Assembly (NCBI GenBank): GCA_025331445.1
Contig: JAIWNE010000092.1
Span: 1-64,000, forward strand
DNA: 64,000 nucleotides
Reading direction: 5' to 3'
DNA from: Blakeslea trispora
Taxonomy: Eukaryota > Mucoromycota > Mucoromycetes > Mucorales > Choanephoraceae
The notes below the pieces were generated by a model. The model was not told the origin of the DNA, did not search any database, and was given only the letters and a program-made list of their open reading frames with translations. A program made the translations under genes and the position numbers. This document shows, piece after piece, positions 1 to 11,700 of this stretch. How positions within the stretch are numbered: position 1 is the stretch's first letter; each line of letters opens with the position of its first letter.

Positions 1-520
1 AAGAAAAAAACTTTTATAGACCTAATATAAACCGCTTTAAGTTGCATCATTGATTTTAATGTAGAGTTTCTAATTTAATTTACACCATTACATGCTCTGC
101 TGATATGACACTCTTTAAAGGCTGTTTTGCTTTTATTAAAAAGTGAGTTTTATGTATATTGAATTAGCAAAATGAATTTTAAACTTGTTTTGAGTGAAGA
201 AGAGAAACAAGTCTATCACATTATTACAGGCTATGCTTTACTATGCTCATAAATTAAAAGTAGTAAGCATTGTACTTTTCGTGTCCAAATATCAATCGAT
301 TCAAAAGAGAAATGTTTCATTATTATACAAGCTTAGAACATGCACTAAAATCGTTTGCAAGCATTACTCCCAAAGCCATATCTTTATGGTCTTATCCTTA
401 TTTAATTACCTTACAAACAATGGTTTCACAAGTGTGTGATACACGTTTGTTCTTCATATAAATATGCAACAGCAAATTCTTTTCCACTTTTTGTTTAACT
501 AATAGCGAAAACTAAAGTCT

Positions 521-530
521 ATATAAATAC
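521..530 (+). promoter_or_regulatory. TATA box for Helitron accessory gene A
   Basis: TATATAAATA lies about 20 bp before the ATG at 550. The same sequence and spacing are present in inverted copy 2 near 48296-48305. Confidence 0.5.
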
Positions 531-549
531 ATCAGTTGAAAATACAAAA

Positions 550-2130
550 ATGCAGTCTATTGTTTCTACTTTTTTGGAATGTGCTTTCCGCAAGCTGTCA
601 CTTGCAATGAGGACAATGATAAGTCTACATTTTACTATACGAGGCTTGTTCAGCGTAAGATTTACTCTCTTAACAAGTCTTCAAATTTCGAATTTTGTGC
701 ATACATACTCAAGATTTTCTCAAACTAGAAAATATAGCATAAAAGTTACATGTTCTGTTACTATGCTAGACTATGCAACAACAGGAAATAGGAAGATTGT
801 TTCTTGGAGCAGTAGTCGAGGAAAAGTTTCATTTAAATTGCTTCAGTCTTTGCATTATTCCATGTATTCCTTTAATACCAAAAGTATAAAAAGCAAAGTT
901 CATCCGGATATATCACCAAATGATATTCAAGAAAGTGCAAAGGATGGTTATTATGTAGTTAATTTATCTTTGAAACAGCTATTTGGTCCTTCAGATTTTT
1001 ATGAAATAAATCAAGGTAGTGGCTTTTTGTTTTAACATAATATGACACCCGTATTTACATTACGATAAATATTCTTTTCTGTTTTAGACTTTGAAAATCT
1101 AAACAAAACGAAGACCTTCATTTTGAAGACGAAAATGATGAGCAGCGATTGCATGCTGATGATGATGAAATAACATCAGATGAATCCACTGAAGAAGAAA
1201 CCTGTATTAGAAGATAACCAGAGAGATTTTCCGCAAAATGCAGATATGTCCGACACTGAAGCTGCTATTTCTACCAGAAGCTCGCCTAGGTTACAAGAGT
1301 TAAATAGTGTCTCTAGAAGTGGTCTATACATTGGCTCTGACAACGAATCACTAGCAGAAGAGCTTCGGTTTCTTTATGAGCCTGAAGCTCAAGAAATTGA
1401 GGACAATAGCAATTCGAGTATAGTAACAGATCGAATCAGTGTAGCTAGTGCTTTGAAAGGCATTTCGATCCAAGGTGACTGTTCGTCTGTTAGCGCATCA
1501 TCTATGTCAGATACCCAAGAAAGTTTCGGTGAAGGGCCTAGTTTTCACTCTTAGAAGTGCTCTCCAATGCTTAAGTCAGAAGGAAATTCTCAACAAACCT
1601 TGGATAGACATATCGCTGACTCCGTAGAGAAATCAAAATTTCTTCTTACTTTAAATCATCAACATCAAAGGATGTAAATACTTTTGCAAATAATAACCTT
1701 CCCAATAAGTCTTTGTAAGAAAAAAGTTAAGTGCCAATACTAACTAGTATCTATTTCTTTCATTTATGCTAAAATAATACTGATAGGATGAAGAATCTTC
1801 GAGTAACTCATTTCTCAGCAGATCTTTTTCAAAGAGAGGATCATCAAGCATCATAGATTTAGAAGATGAAAGGGAAAGTTAAATTTAAGCTTTTTCTGTG
1901 CAACTTCGTCTAGACTAATCTTTGATATTTGATTGCTTTATCTTTGTAGACAAAAGAAAAAACGCTCAACCAAAATTAACAGAAAAGGTAAAGGAAAAGA
2001 GAAAGCATCTAACGTGCCAAGAGAGAATGACGAAAACAACTCGGACATCAACGGCAAAGGAAAAGGCAAGGCCAAAACAAGAGCAGCATATGGGTCACTG
2101 GAAAACTATGTTTTCAGTCTTGATGACTAA
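550..2130 (+). pseudogene. Helitron accessory gene A (unknown function, broken)
   Basis: I do not recognise this gene. The first ORF (550-1035) reads as protein through most of its length, and an intron-like break follows (GTAGTGG to TTTTAG, about 1017-1086). A second block (about 1110-1730) encodes a Ser/Asp/Glu-rich, probably disordered segment with many SSV and DNES-type runs. A last exon (about 1950-2130) follows an acceptor TTTGTAG and encodes a Lys-rich tail with repeated KGKGK motifs, ending SLDD. Copy 2 keeps a longer continuous middle block (47550-48179), so copy 1 has at least one frameshift near 1200. An acidic middle and basic tail would suit a nuclear nucleic-acid or protein partner of the Helitron, but that is a guess. 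Presence in both copies shows it belongs to the element. Confidence 0.5.
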
Positions 2131-2160
2131 CTGGAAAGTGAAATATCTTCTTAAGATTTA

Positions 2161-3287
2161 AAAGTGCGTAGGTTTACAGTTTTGGAATGTTCTTCCGTTT
2201 AAGTCCTAAGTGGATGTTATTTATCAATTAGAATAATTCGTGGTACAGCTTTTCTAATATCTGGTTAAATCCGCGTTTATCAACTAAATAGTTTTTGATA
2301 TATTCAATCCTCTGCTTTTAAAATATATACAAATAATTCGATTATTAGTCAATATACATATTTAAGAAGCGAAAAGACTTTCCATTTTATGCTGACTACT
2401 CTACAAGTTGTAATTGAAAAATAATTTTCGATAACAATGGTTCAGCTTAGTCTTGAAGAACTAAAGCTCTATTAAGACTGACCTGAAGAGTCTACAATGA
2501 TAATAGATAATGAAATTTACAGATGAGGTTACACACGTGTATCGCAATTTGTGCCTCTGCGCGGATATCAATGTGTGTAACTCAGGTCAACCAACCAATC
2601 TGTTATTGAGACATTTTATATACCATAAACTTTAAATCATTGGCATTATAACAAGAGAAACACTTACAAGATTTGATCGTGGAACCCTTTTGAGGCATGA
2701 TTGATTATTTTTTTAGTCAACCTGACACTTTGACATTTGGTATACCTCAAGTCGAATAGCGACTCAGATAAAGTCAAACTCTGTTTGATTTGGGTTTTTT
2801 CCCTAAGTTCACGAGACTTACGCTTCTATTATTTAATGCACATTTTAGACGCCTATTTTGTCTGTTAATTCTTGCAGTAGGCTATTTGATACTTTTTTTA
2901 TATTTGAGATGCAGCTATGAATGAAAAGTAGACGACCTCATGTTTTTTGTATTGTAATGGAGCTAAGGATACAAAGAAACTACACGATTTTTTTTTGCAT
3001 TGCAATGTAGCTCAAAACACAAACTAGAATACAGTATCCTATCTGATGAAGTGTCGCACATGATAGTAAACTACTCAAAACTTAATAATAAAAAGATCTT
3101 AATACGTGAGAATGAAGCACTCAAGAATTCATGCGTGGTACATTTTAGATTTTTAAATTGTGGTATTACAAGAGCATCTCGTTCATGCAGATGTCTTGTA
3201 TCACCTATTTCGAAGCTGCTGGATTACTTTAAAACCAGGTGAAAAAGTAGTGAGATGAATCCTTAATAATTTTCTTTTATTTAAAAA
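2161..3287. other. Helitron internal spacer, no gene seen
   Basis: AT-rich sequence between the two accessory genes, present in both Helitron copies (copy 2 about 45964-47100). Short ORFs here, such as 3000-3242, have stops in the other copy or no codon structure. I see nothing I would call a gene. Confidence 0.6.
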
Positions 3288-4166
3288 ATGGTTACCGCTA
3301 TTTGTGATCGTGCTGTTGCTTTCTCTGAAAACGCTGTTATCCGTGTAGTTAGTGCACAAAGCATCACCCTGGAAGCAAAAGGTTCTGACTCTAGTCTGAA
3401 GATTAACTTCATGATTAACAACAATAATTATCCCATGATGTTTTACTTTCTGAGATTCTTCAGAAAAGGTTCCACCCACAGAATCATTGGTAATTTATTT
3501 TTAGAGATCTCCGTTGGTAAAAAGTATTTGTAGATTGACAAGTTTGACACAATAGGATCTTTGAATGTTTCTGCGTACATGTTTGATGAATCAACCAGAC
3601 CTCAAGCAAGTACCCGTGTAGGTGTTGAGAGTGTCTCGCCAATTCGCGAGCTCAACTTTGATGGAACGATCCTTGGGGCTGCCATGCCTTTAGGAGTCAT
3701 TCCTATTGATGGAACTGTTGCCCCTTCTGGGACGTGAATATATGAAATAAAAGTTTCTTTTGTTCAAGTACATCTGGGAGAACTGGGACAACAAAAACTA
3801 TGTTGCCTCCAACCACTCCATCAAGGAGGCATTTGCCGATCATTTGGAGGATTTGTATGAAGACCTTGGTAAGTAGTTTGCTTTTTCTATTGATATAAAA
3901 AAGCCTAAACTCACGTTATAGACTACATAGTTGACGAAGAACTCATCGCCAATGATTGCAATCCCGTTGTCTCCAACGAAAAGAAGGAGAAAAGGCAGAC
4001 CAAGATCAAGTCTTCCAAGCGTAAGGTGGTAGAGAAGGGTGCCAACCCAAAGATCATTCGAACTGATCTTCTCTCTGAAAGTTTGAATAACTTTGTTGAG
4101 CTTATGAACGATGATATTCCGTTTCCCTCTGATCTCTTCGTCCCCTCTGGATCAATGAATATTTGA
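3288..4166 (+). pseudogene. Helitron accessory gene B (unknown function, broken)
   Basis: The ATG at 3288 opens a protein beginning MVTAICDRAVAFSENAVIRV. It reads in one frame to a TAG at 3531-3533, continues in the same frame to a TGA near 3736, and then shifts frame. Copy 2 shows that the parts around 3620-3860 are contiguous. A 53-nt intron (3869-3921, GTAAGT to TATAG) precedes the last exon, which has a basic patch (KIKSSKRKVVEKG) and ends at 4166. The intact product would be roughly 270-290 aa. It lies just upstream of the Rep gene on the same strand. Helitrons often carry RPA-like single-strand binding proteins. The size and beta-rich look of the N-terminal half would fit an OB-fold, but I see no diagnostic motif and leave the function open. 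Confidence 0.55.
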
Positions 4167-4412
4167 TTCCTTTAAGTTGAATAAAGCATTGCTATTCATC
4201 AATTTTTTTAAATTACACAAGTAGTCAATAATTGGTTTACATTGTACTATCGCATTAAGCTTTTCTTGCTTTATGGTCCCATGATACCATTATCGTGCTA
4301 AACCTGTGGCCATCATTGTATATTTAGTTGCACATACATGTGTGGCATTTCTGATTATAAGTATACTTTCGCGTATCTCAACTTAGTATCACTTTTTTTT
4401 GTTTCAAACATC

Positions 4413-4420
4413 TATATAAA
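4413..4420 (+). promoter_or_regulatory. TATA box for the Helitron Rep gene
   Basis: TATATAAA lies 44 bp before the ATG at 4464. It favours that ATG over the upstream in-frame ATG at 4338, and copy 2 starts at the same methionine (44795). Confidence 0.55.
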
Positions 4421-5234
4421 ACAGACATTTTTGTTTTTTTCTTCAACTATATCATTTAATACAATGTCCTCCTCTACAGCCGCTATCCGTGAATTTACTT
4501 CTAGATTTCGTTTTCAAGATAACTCTTTGAACTCTTTCTCGATCACTCAAAGATCCCAAATAAAAAAGTTTCAGGAATTTGCAGCTAAAACTCCCAACGG
4601 TTTTTGTTCTGTTTGCTTGGAAGTTCTCTACCCTGGACAGCAGCACTTCCGCCTTATCTCCAACGTCGAGAACTTGAACTGCCACGCTTGGAAATTACAA
4701 CCTATGACAAAAGATGGCAAAGTTATGGTTTGTAAACGCCATTACAAAGGAAAGGAATCTGATTTCCCTGTTTATGAATATCCTGGTAAGCTTTTACTAT
4801 ATTTTAGCAAACTCAGAGAATACTGATTTCTTTATTATTTAAAGGCGATATTGTGAAAGAAACAGAAAGCCTCAACTATCGTGAGCGCTCAGTTATCTCA
4901 CCTGTGAAGCTTGTGTCTCAAATTACAAGAAAATGGTCTTCATCAGGAAGAATAGGTCATTATGAACTTTCTGACTCCTTTTGGGTAACTCACAACTATG
5001 AGTTTACAACCATGGCCCATTCCGGAACTTTGGGACTGTACTACCAACGTGGGGATCCTGCAGAAATCAACAAGAAGAAGGTTTATGCAGCATATGCCGC
5101 ATTGCAAGCAACTCATCCTTTGCTGGCAAGATATGATCTTCAGCCATTGACCTATTCTTTAGTCAATTATCATTTGAAAGAAAATCTGAAGTTTGTTGGA
5201 ATCAGAAATGATAGACAGATAAGATGGCCCCACA

Positions 5235-5239
5235 ACAGT
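5235..5239. repeat. Crypton flanking direct repeat ACAGT (partner 8714-8718)
   Basis: A single ACAGT in the uninterrupted Helitron copy becomes two flanking copies here. This is the expected footprint of tyrosine-recombinase insertion at a short shared core. Confidence 0.85.
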
Positions 5240-8200
5240 ATAATAAGTCAAAAAAATATTTTTGGTAAAAAAAAATAAAATTAGCCAATTATAGAACCCA
5301 ATTTTTTCCAAAAAAGGAAGGAGGTGACTTAATTAAACTGGGATAAGGTTAACAAAACCTCAGAATAAGCGTGTAGTTTTCAGTTTTATTAAGTTCTGAG
5401 TAAACAAAACCGACTTGTTTAAATCTCAGTTAATGATTAATTCTTGAAACAATACCTTTTCTTTCAGTAACAATTTTACTATGCAACGTTCATCCGAAAA
5501 CACTATTGCGCCCAAGAGACACCTCGAAACAGAGGATGATGTACAAGAACTCGAAGTTAGCCTCGAGGAACAAGAAATTTCAGGTCTTGATCAGACTCAG
5601 GTACACCAAAATGAAAGCATTACATATGTATATATAAAAGCTAACCGGCTTAACCAAACCTCCCCTTCTCTACTTGTATAAGCTTGCCGATGCTTCTACT
5701 TCTGAGTCCCCTCAGAGACAAGCTCGTAGAGGCCGCCCCAAGAAGACCCAACAGGCATCTGTTTTGACAGCTGAGTTGACGGTTCCAGCCAATACTAACT
5801 CAGTTAGCATCTTGAATGAGATTGATCTTGCATTGGAAGATTTGCAGTTGACAGTGCGCGCTAGCACTGTATTAATTTATAAGTTGCCTTTTTCCCATTG
5901 GAAGGTAGCTATACAACATATTCTTGCTTTAATTCTTTTTACATGGATCTCACTATGCATTTTTAACATTGATCTATTATAAGGAATGGTGTGACCTAAA
6001 GAGAGATGGCTTTCCCACTGATCCTAATTTTCCAGTTGACCCTCAGTATCCCTACACAGTTGGTCCAACTGATTTCATTCTTGCATTCTTCAACGAATTC
6101 GTCTTCAAGCGAACTATTAAAAAAACTATATGGCAAAACACTGATGTCAGAACTCAAGTTGGCCTTCAGTCAAGCCAAACAAATGGCACTTCTGCATCCC
6201 TCATTGATTGTACTGTATATAATTTTCTTTTTCTGGGTATTGGCTTGTCTCTAAATAATCACTTTTTTTAATATTAGTGACCGAAGATGCTCCCTTAAAC
6301 AGAAATGGCAAGAAGACGATTGAGGTGCCATTGGGCGTTGAAGCTGTAAAGCAATACAGAAAGGTACTCATCAAATTGTATAACTTTCAAAGCAATAGTA
6401 GAGAACTCAAGTGGCCCTCGCCACAAAAGACAACCGTACTTTTGCACCTCATGAAGAAGTATGAACATGATTTAATCTACGATGAAGTCCAAACAAAGGC
6501 TGATAGAGCGGCTCATTGTGTCATCAGAGATTCTTACAAGCCTGGCGAGCTTGTCAGAATCTTGAGGACACTTTGGGTTTCTACCAAACTCACTTCTTTG
6601 CGTGAGTTTTTTACTCTTTCCTCTCGCCACCACATGCTTTTGCGAGATCAAGACTTGAGAAACCTAAACTTCTCTGACTGCTTTTGTACTGTGATCCCAA
6701 AGCAACAACACCGTGGCAATCAACAGGCTATTGCTTTAGTTTTCAGTCTTGATAAAGGGAAGACAACGAAGGAAGGCGAAGTGCGTTTTGCTTGCGCAAT
6801 GCGCCATGAAAACCTGTCTCGCTGTCCCTTGAGCGCTTTCTCGTTCTACATGTTTAGCTTGCATCAGGTAATTATAAAATTAGCATAAACATGGCTAATC
6901 AGACGATAATAATCTTTCATTTAAAACAGACTGATGCTGAGTTCTTGAATGATGATAGCTGGACCAATTGGAAGGTCTTGCCTGGACGAGTTAGCCCTCA
7001 GCAAAGTATTAGCAGTGTGCAGCAATGGTCCGTTGCTAAGAAGATCTTGATCGAACAAGGTATCCACACCAGTCGGGTTACTCATGGTGGTCGCCATTCC
7101 GGCGCAATGGAAGCCGAAGCCATTGGCGTCTCTTTTGATGCCATTAAGCGAGGTGGAAATTGGAAGGACCGCTTGGGTAGACTTGAGACCCACTATCTTG
7201 GCAAGCTGCCTTACCCATTTGCAAGAGGTATTGCAGGCTTCAAGGACAAGCCTTTTTACTTGGCAAGAAACAGAGTGTCCCCTCCTGTTGAGCTGCAAAG
7301 AACGATCTTCCCTTGGATCGAGAGTGTCTATGGTGTAGACAATGCTGAGTGGATTGCTATCTGCGATAAAGAGATGAACCAGGTTGATGAGAATGAAGAC
7401 GAAGACCCAGGTGCCATTGATGTTGAAGATAAAAACGAAGCTGATCTTCCCATTTATATTCAAGCAGACGGACAACTAGTTGTTCGTCCAAAAGGAAAAG
7501 ACAAGGGCAAGCAACGTGCTGTACAGACAGCTGGTGACTCTGCTAAGAAGGGTTTTTTGAGACTCTTGCTGAGATGTAGAAGAATCATCCTCCAAGATGA
7601 TGTCGTTTATCTCTCTCTCAACAAAGAGAATAAACATGTCAACCGAAACATTGGTGTCTTCAACAGCCACCAATTTTTATCCTTCCAACAAGATGTAATT
7701 GATGCTATCAACACACCCCACGTTGACAGATTACAAGAGTTTGAAGGTCTTGTTCCAGAACTTGTAGACACGTTTAGAGAAGCAGCTGCACAATCAGCAG
7801 ACGGAAATCTTCGTTTTGAGCGTTTCCAAAGAGATCAAAAAGAACTTTGGAACGACAACAACAAGCTATTGCAAGAGCTCACGCAGCAATCTATGCAACA
7901 CAATGCTTTGATGTTGAACATGACACAGCAAATGGCAGTAGTTCCTCATTTGTATAAAAGCTTACAAGATGTTATTGCAAAGCAACAGATATTGAATGCA
8001 CAGATGCAAATATTGATGAACACCAATGGTCTTGTTCCCTCTTTCGCTCCTGCTCCCTCTTTTGCTCCTGTTACTTCTTTCGCTCCTGTTCCCTCTTTCA
8101 CTCCTCCTCCTGCTTTACCTTTTGTTCTGCCTATTCTTCAGCCTCAGCCTGCTGCTCAACCTGTCATTCGCTCTACTTCAAGACCTAGCAAAAAAGGTAA

Positions 8201-8718
8201 ATGGGTTAGTTATAACCCTTCAAATTCTAATTAGTGCATGCAACTACACATCATGCATATACGCGCTGTCTTCCTTTCTTTTATCACAATATTCTCTTAT
8301 CATTATTACTTTTAAATCCTTATACTTACTCAACACAATATAAAATAAAAAAAATTATTATGCAAAATGCATAAATTTACTATGTCAATGCTAAGCATAA
8401 AAAAAAAGGGAGCGAAAGGTATCTGGGTAACTAAATCAATACTTAGAGAAGAGAGGCACCTAGATTTAAGTTTCTTGGGCTCAAATGTTCAACATGAGGC
8501 TGATGAATCTCATCTCATGTAGCTGATCAGGCAAACATGAAGTCAATTTTTTTCTCGCCTGTGAGCTCAGTTTTGATTTTTAGTTTAATCGAGTTTTCAA
8601 CCCAAAAAGGAAGGACTACCCTTTGCGGCAAATTTTTTTTTACTCCGGCCTATAGGCAAACAATTTTTTTCATTGGCCATCCATATTTGGATGAGTTTAG
8701 CGATTAAACCGTTACAGT
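5240..8718 (+). mobile_element. Crypton DNA transposon inserted in the Helitron
   Basis: Comparison with Helitron copy 2 shows an empty site: copy 2 reads CACAACAGTTTGTTTCC without a break (about 44015-44035, minus strand). Copy 1 has ACAGT at 5235-5239 and again at 8714-8718, so the insertion is 3479 bp with a 5-bp direct repeat. There are no terminal inverted repeats, which fits Cryptons, since they move by site-specific recombination through a circle. A 12-bp direct repeat AAAAAGGAAGGA sits near both ends (5311-5322 and 8604-8615). The single gene inside (5481-8234) encodes a tyrosine recombinase. The flanks (5240-5480 and 8235-8718) hold no other gene. Confidence 0.9.
5481..8234 (+). CDS. 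Crypton tyrosine recombinase, apparently intact
   Basis: Five exons join in frame: 5481-5600, 5683-5904, 5984-6209, 6278-6867 and 6930-8234, giving 820 aa. All four introns start GT and end AG, and each junction keeps phase. An AT-hook-like RRGRPKK lies near residue 50. The N-terminal DNA-binding part (HWKEWCDLK, then FFNEFVFKRT) is of the Crypton type. The catalytic part has R in LLRDQDLRNL, H and R in THGGRHSG, a Trp in RGGNWKDR, and the nucleophile Tyr in ETHYLGKLP. After an acidic linker come a Gln-rich coiled coil and Pro-rich PSFAP repeats near the C terminus. I see no GCR1_C domain, unlike the second Crypton at 33940. It should cut and rejoin DNA through the Tyr to integrate and excise the element. 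No stop or frameshift is present. Confidence 0.85.
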
Positions 8719-11700
8719 TTGTTTCCTGGCGAAAATCCTAACCCTCAAGCTTCCGATGTTGACTTTTGTGATTTGTTTGTTGGTCAAGACACTAATGACA
8801 AAAATATCAGGATTTCGCATCCTAGTTTGTTGGCGCTTGTGCTTTCCCACATTTATACAACATGTACCGGGCATTACTCCATGTCCAAGCCCACGGAAGA
8901 GAACAAGCGCCTTCCCGAGAATCATAGAGGTATCTCCAAGGCAACAATCAACGGCGAGTCTTTGGCAGGATACACAAAGGCCCGGCTTATGATGAAAGAC
9001 AGAAGATTCTCAAGAGATCAATTGTTTCTTTTCTTTATGCTGGACAACATCGAAAAGAACAATCTGTCTACTTACAATCGTTTAGTTGTTTCAACTAAAG
9101 GAAGATCTAATTTGAAGCAAAAAGATATTATTAACCCTGCCACAAAAGCATACAATAAGAATATCATTTCTTCCGTACCATACACCATCCGATCATCATA
9201 CGCATATAAAAGAAAAAATTATCTCAACCTTAGAACGATATTCACACATTTGTCTTCACCTCAACTCTTTCTTACCTTCAGCTGTGACGACTTTAGCCCC
9301 GATTTCAAAGCAGCAACTGGTACCGAATACCCTTGGGAAGACCCTGTTCTATTTGCCAATCACTTCCATCGCAAATGGAATCACTTTTTCAGCAAATATG
9401 TACTTGGTCATTTCGCTGATTCAATTGGAGGAGTAAGGGAATACAGTTGGGTACTTGAGATTCAAGATCGAGGTGCTCCTCATATACATTGTGTTCTCTG
9501 GACAAACAAATCTGTGGAAGATCTTATAGCCATGAATGTTGTCTCCTGTAAGATATTGCCAAGAAGAGCTCATGAGGACCCACTTTTGCACCGCCTTGTA
9601 TTGAAGCACCAATTGCATATCTGTAACGAAGTGTAAGCTATCACTCTTAAGCTTAAACAGTTCATCGCTTTCTAATCCTTTTTCTTAAATTTTTCACGCA
9701 GATATTGTAAGCTTGCTGAAAACAAAAAATGTCGATTTGGTTATCCAAAGCAGCCAGCACCAAGAACTGAATTTGTTGAAGATACATGCACTTATGAGAG
9801 AGGTGTAGAAGACATGAATATCAACAACTACAAGCCCTTCCTGCTTGCAACATGGAGAGCAAACATGGACATACAATATAACAAAGGTGAAGCAGCTGTG
9901 AGATATCTTGCAAAATATATGGCGAAAAACGAAGCAGAAGCAGTAGTTGAAGTATCAAACAAAGGCTCTGGATACTTCCGAATGCAAGAAATAAAGGAAA
10001 AGAGCACTTCCAGAACAGAATTGTTGGCGCCATTGAAGCAGTTTATGATGTTATGGGATGGCATAAGCATCAAAGCTCTCGATCAGTCACGTTTTTGAAG
10101 ACTGCTCTTCCATCTGATGATAGAAGATTGCTAAAATCGGATATCAAAGACATTAGCCCAGACAGTGGCGAGATTTTTTCTCGTTCTCATGTTGGTAAGC
10201 AAAAAGAACAATACGTTGTAAGATTTTTGAAAACATCTAACCATTCCCTTAGAAAAATACGAACAGAGAAATGGTGCTGAGAGCCTGACAATGCCTCAGT
10301 TTTTTTGTTATTACCGAGAAGAAGCAGTGGATGAAGAAGAAAGTTTGACAGAACTTGAAAGTTCTACTACTAGCCGTGGCCCTCTTCAACAACGATCATT
10401 TAATGATGGACTATTGCCAAAGACCGTTCAATCAGCAAAAACAAATTATGTTTTGAGAAGAAAAGAATGTTACTGGCGAACATTCAATGAAAGCGAGTTT
10501 AATGGTGAAAAGTACTATTATCAACAGATCGTGACAAAAAAGGCTATATTTAACAACACCTTTGAGAACTTGAAATATTCTTATCAGTCGTGGAGTGGTA
10601 AAATCATCAAAATCATTCTTCAAAACTATCAAACAATGGCATCCGCTAAATAGATTGCTTTGAGTATCTGATCAGTATCCCTGAAGAATCAGGTGGAATT
10701 GTAGTTGAAGAGCATGCACAGTCAATCATAGAAGATCTTGGTGATGTGAACGACTCTGAAAGAGGACCAGAGGTTGCTTCCAGGGAGTTAAACGTTATGC
10801 TGAACAATGCAAACAGTTGTCAGAAAAGTATCTTTGAAGGTGTCATAAGCGAATTGAGAACGAACTCTGTTGTGTTTATCTCGGGTGCTGCTGGTACCGG
10901 AAAGTCGTATCTATTAAAAATGTTTGAGAGACATTATAAAGCTCAAAACTACAAGGTAATTTGAATGACTTTGCTGTTTCTATATTTAGACTTAACACCT
11001 TATGTTAAAACAGATTTTCAAATTGGCTTCAACCGGTGTAGCTGCACACAATATCAACGGTATGACAGTTCATCGCTTTTTTGGAATGAAGACCTCTACC
11101 AATACACCTGACTACAACAAGCTGGACGAACTTGTAAAACTGTATCCCAAAATAATGTTATTGATTGATGAGTACTCTATGATTAGCAATACGCTTTTGA
11201 ATACTCTCAACGATGCATTGATAAGAACCACCAACAGATGTGTAGGCATGGGTGGCATAAAAACTCTGTTCTTTGGTGATATTGCCCAGCTCTTACCGAT
11301 AAAGATGAATGAAGGACCAATCTGGGATTCTGACATGTACAATTATGCACCAAAGTATTTGCTTCATATGCCTGTTAGACAAGTTGACTCTGAGTTGATT
11401 GCTGTCTTGAAAAAAGTCCGTGTATGCGAGTTTGACGAGCAAGTTATAAAGTTCATCAACAAGCGCACTGTCCTGAAAAAACATGTCCCAACAAAATGCC
11501 TTCGTCTTTATACTACCAGAATCAACGTAGATAAGGCCAATACCAAAGATTTCGATGAATTAGAAGGCGAAGCAATAACTTACAGTTCTCTTGATTCTTA
11601 CAACGAAAATGCAAAGAAGTCCGCTATGAAATTTTTCAGAAAAGAAACAAGACTCCCAAAAGACTTGATTTTGAAAATAGGCATGCCGGTCATGCTAATT

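Noticed and set aside
6921..7475. 184-codon minus-strand ORF
   Set aside because: It lies wholly opposite the spliced Crypton recombinase, which has the catalytic motifs.
8026..8343. Leu-rich ORF
   Set aside because: Out-of-frame shadow of the Pro-rich PSFAP repeats at the end of the Crypton recombinase.
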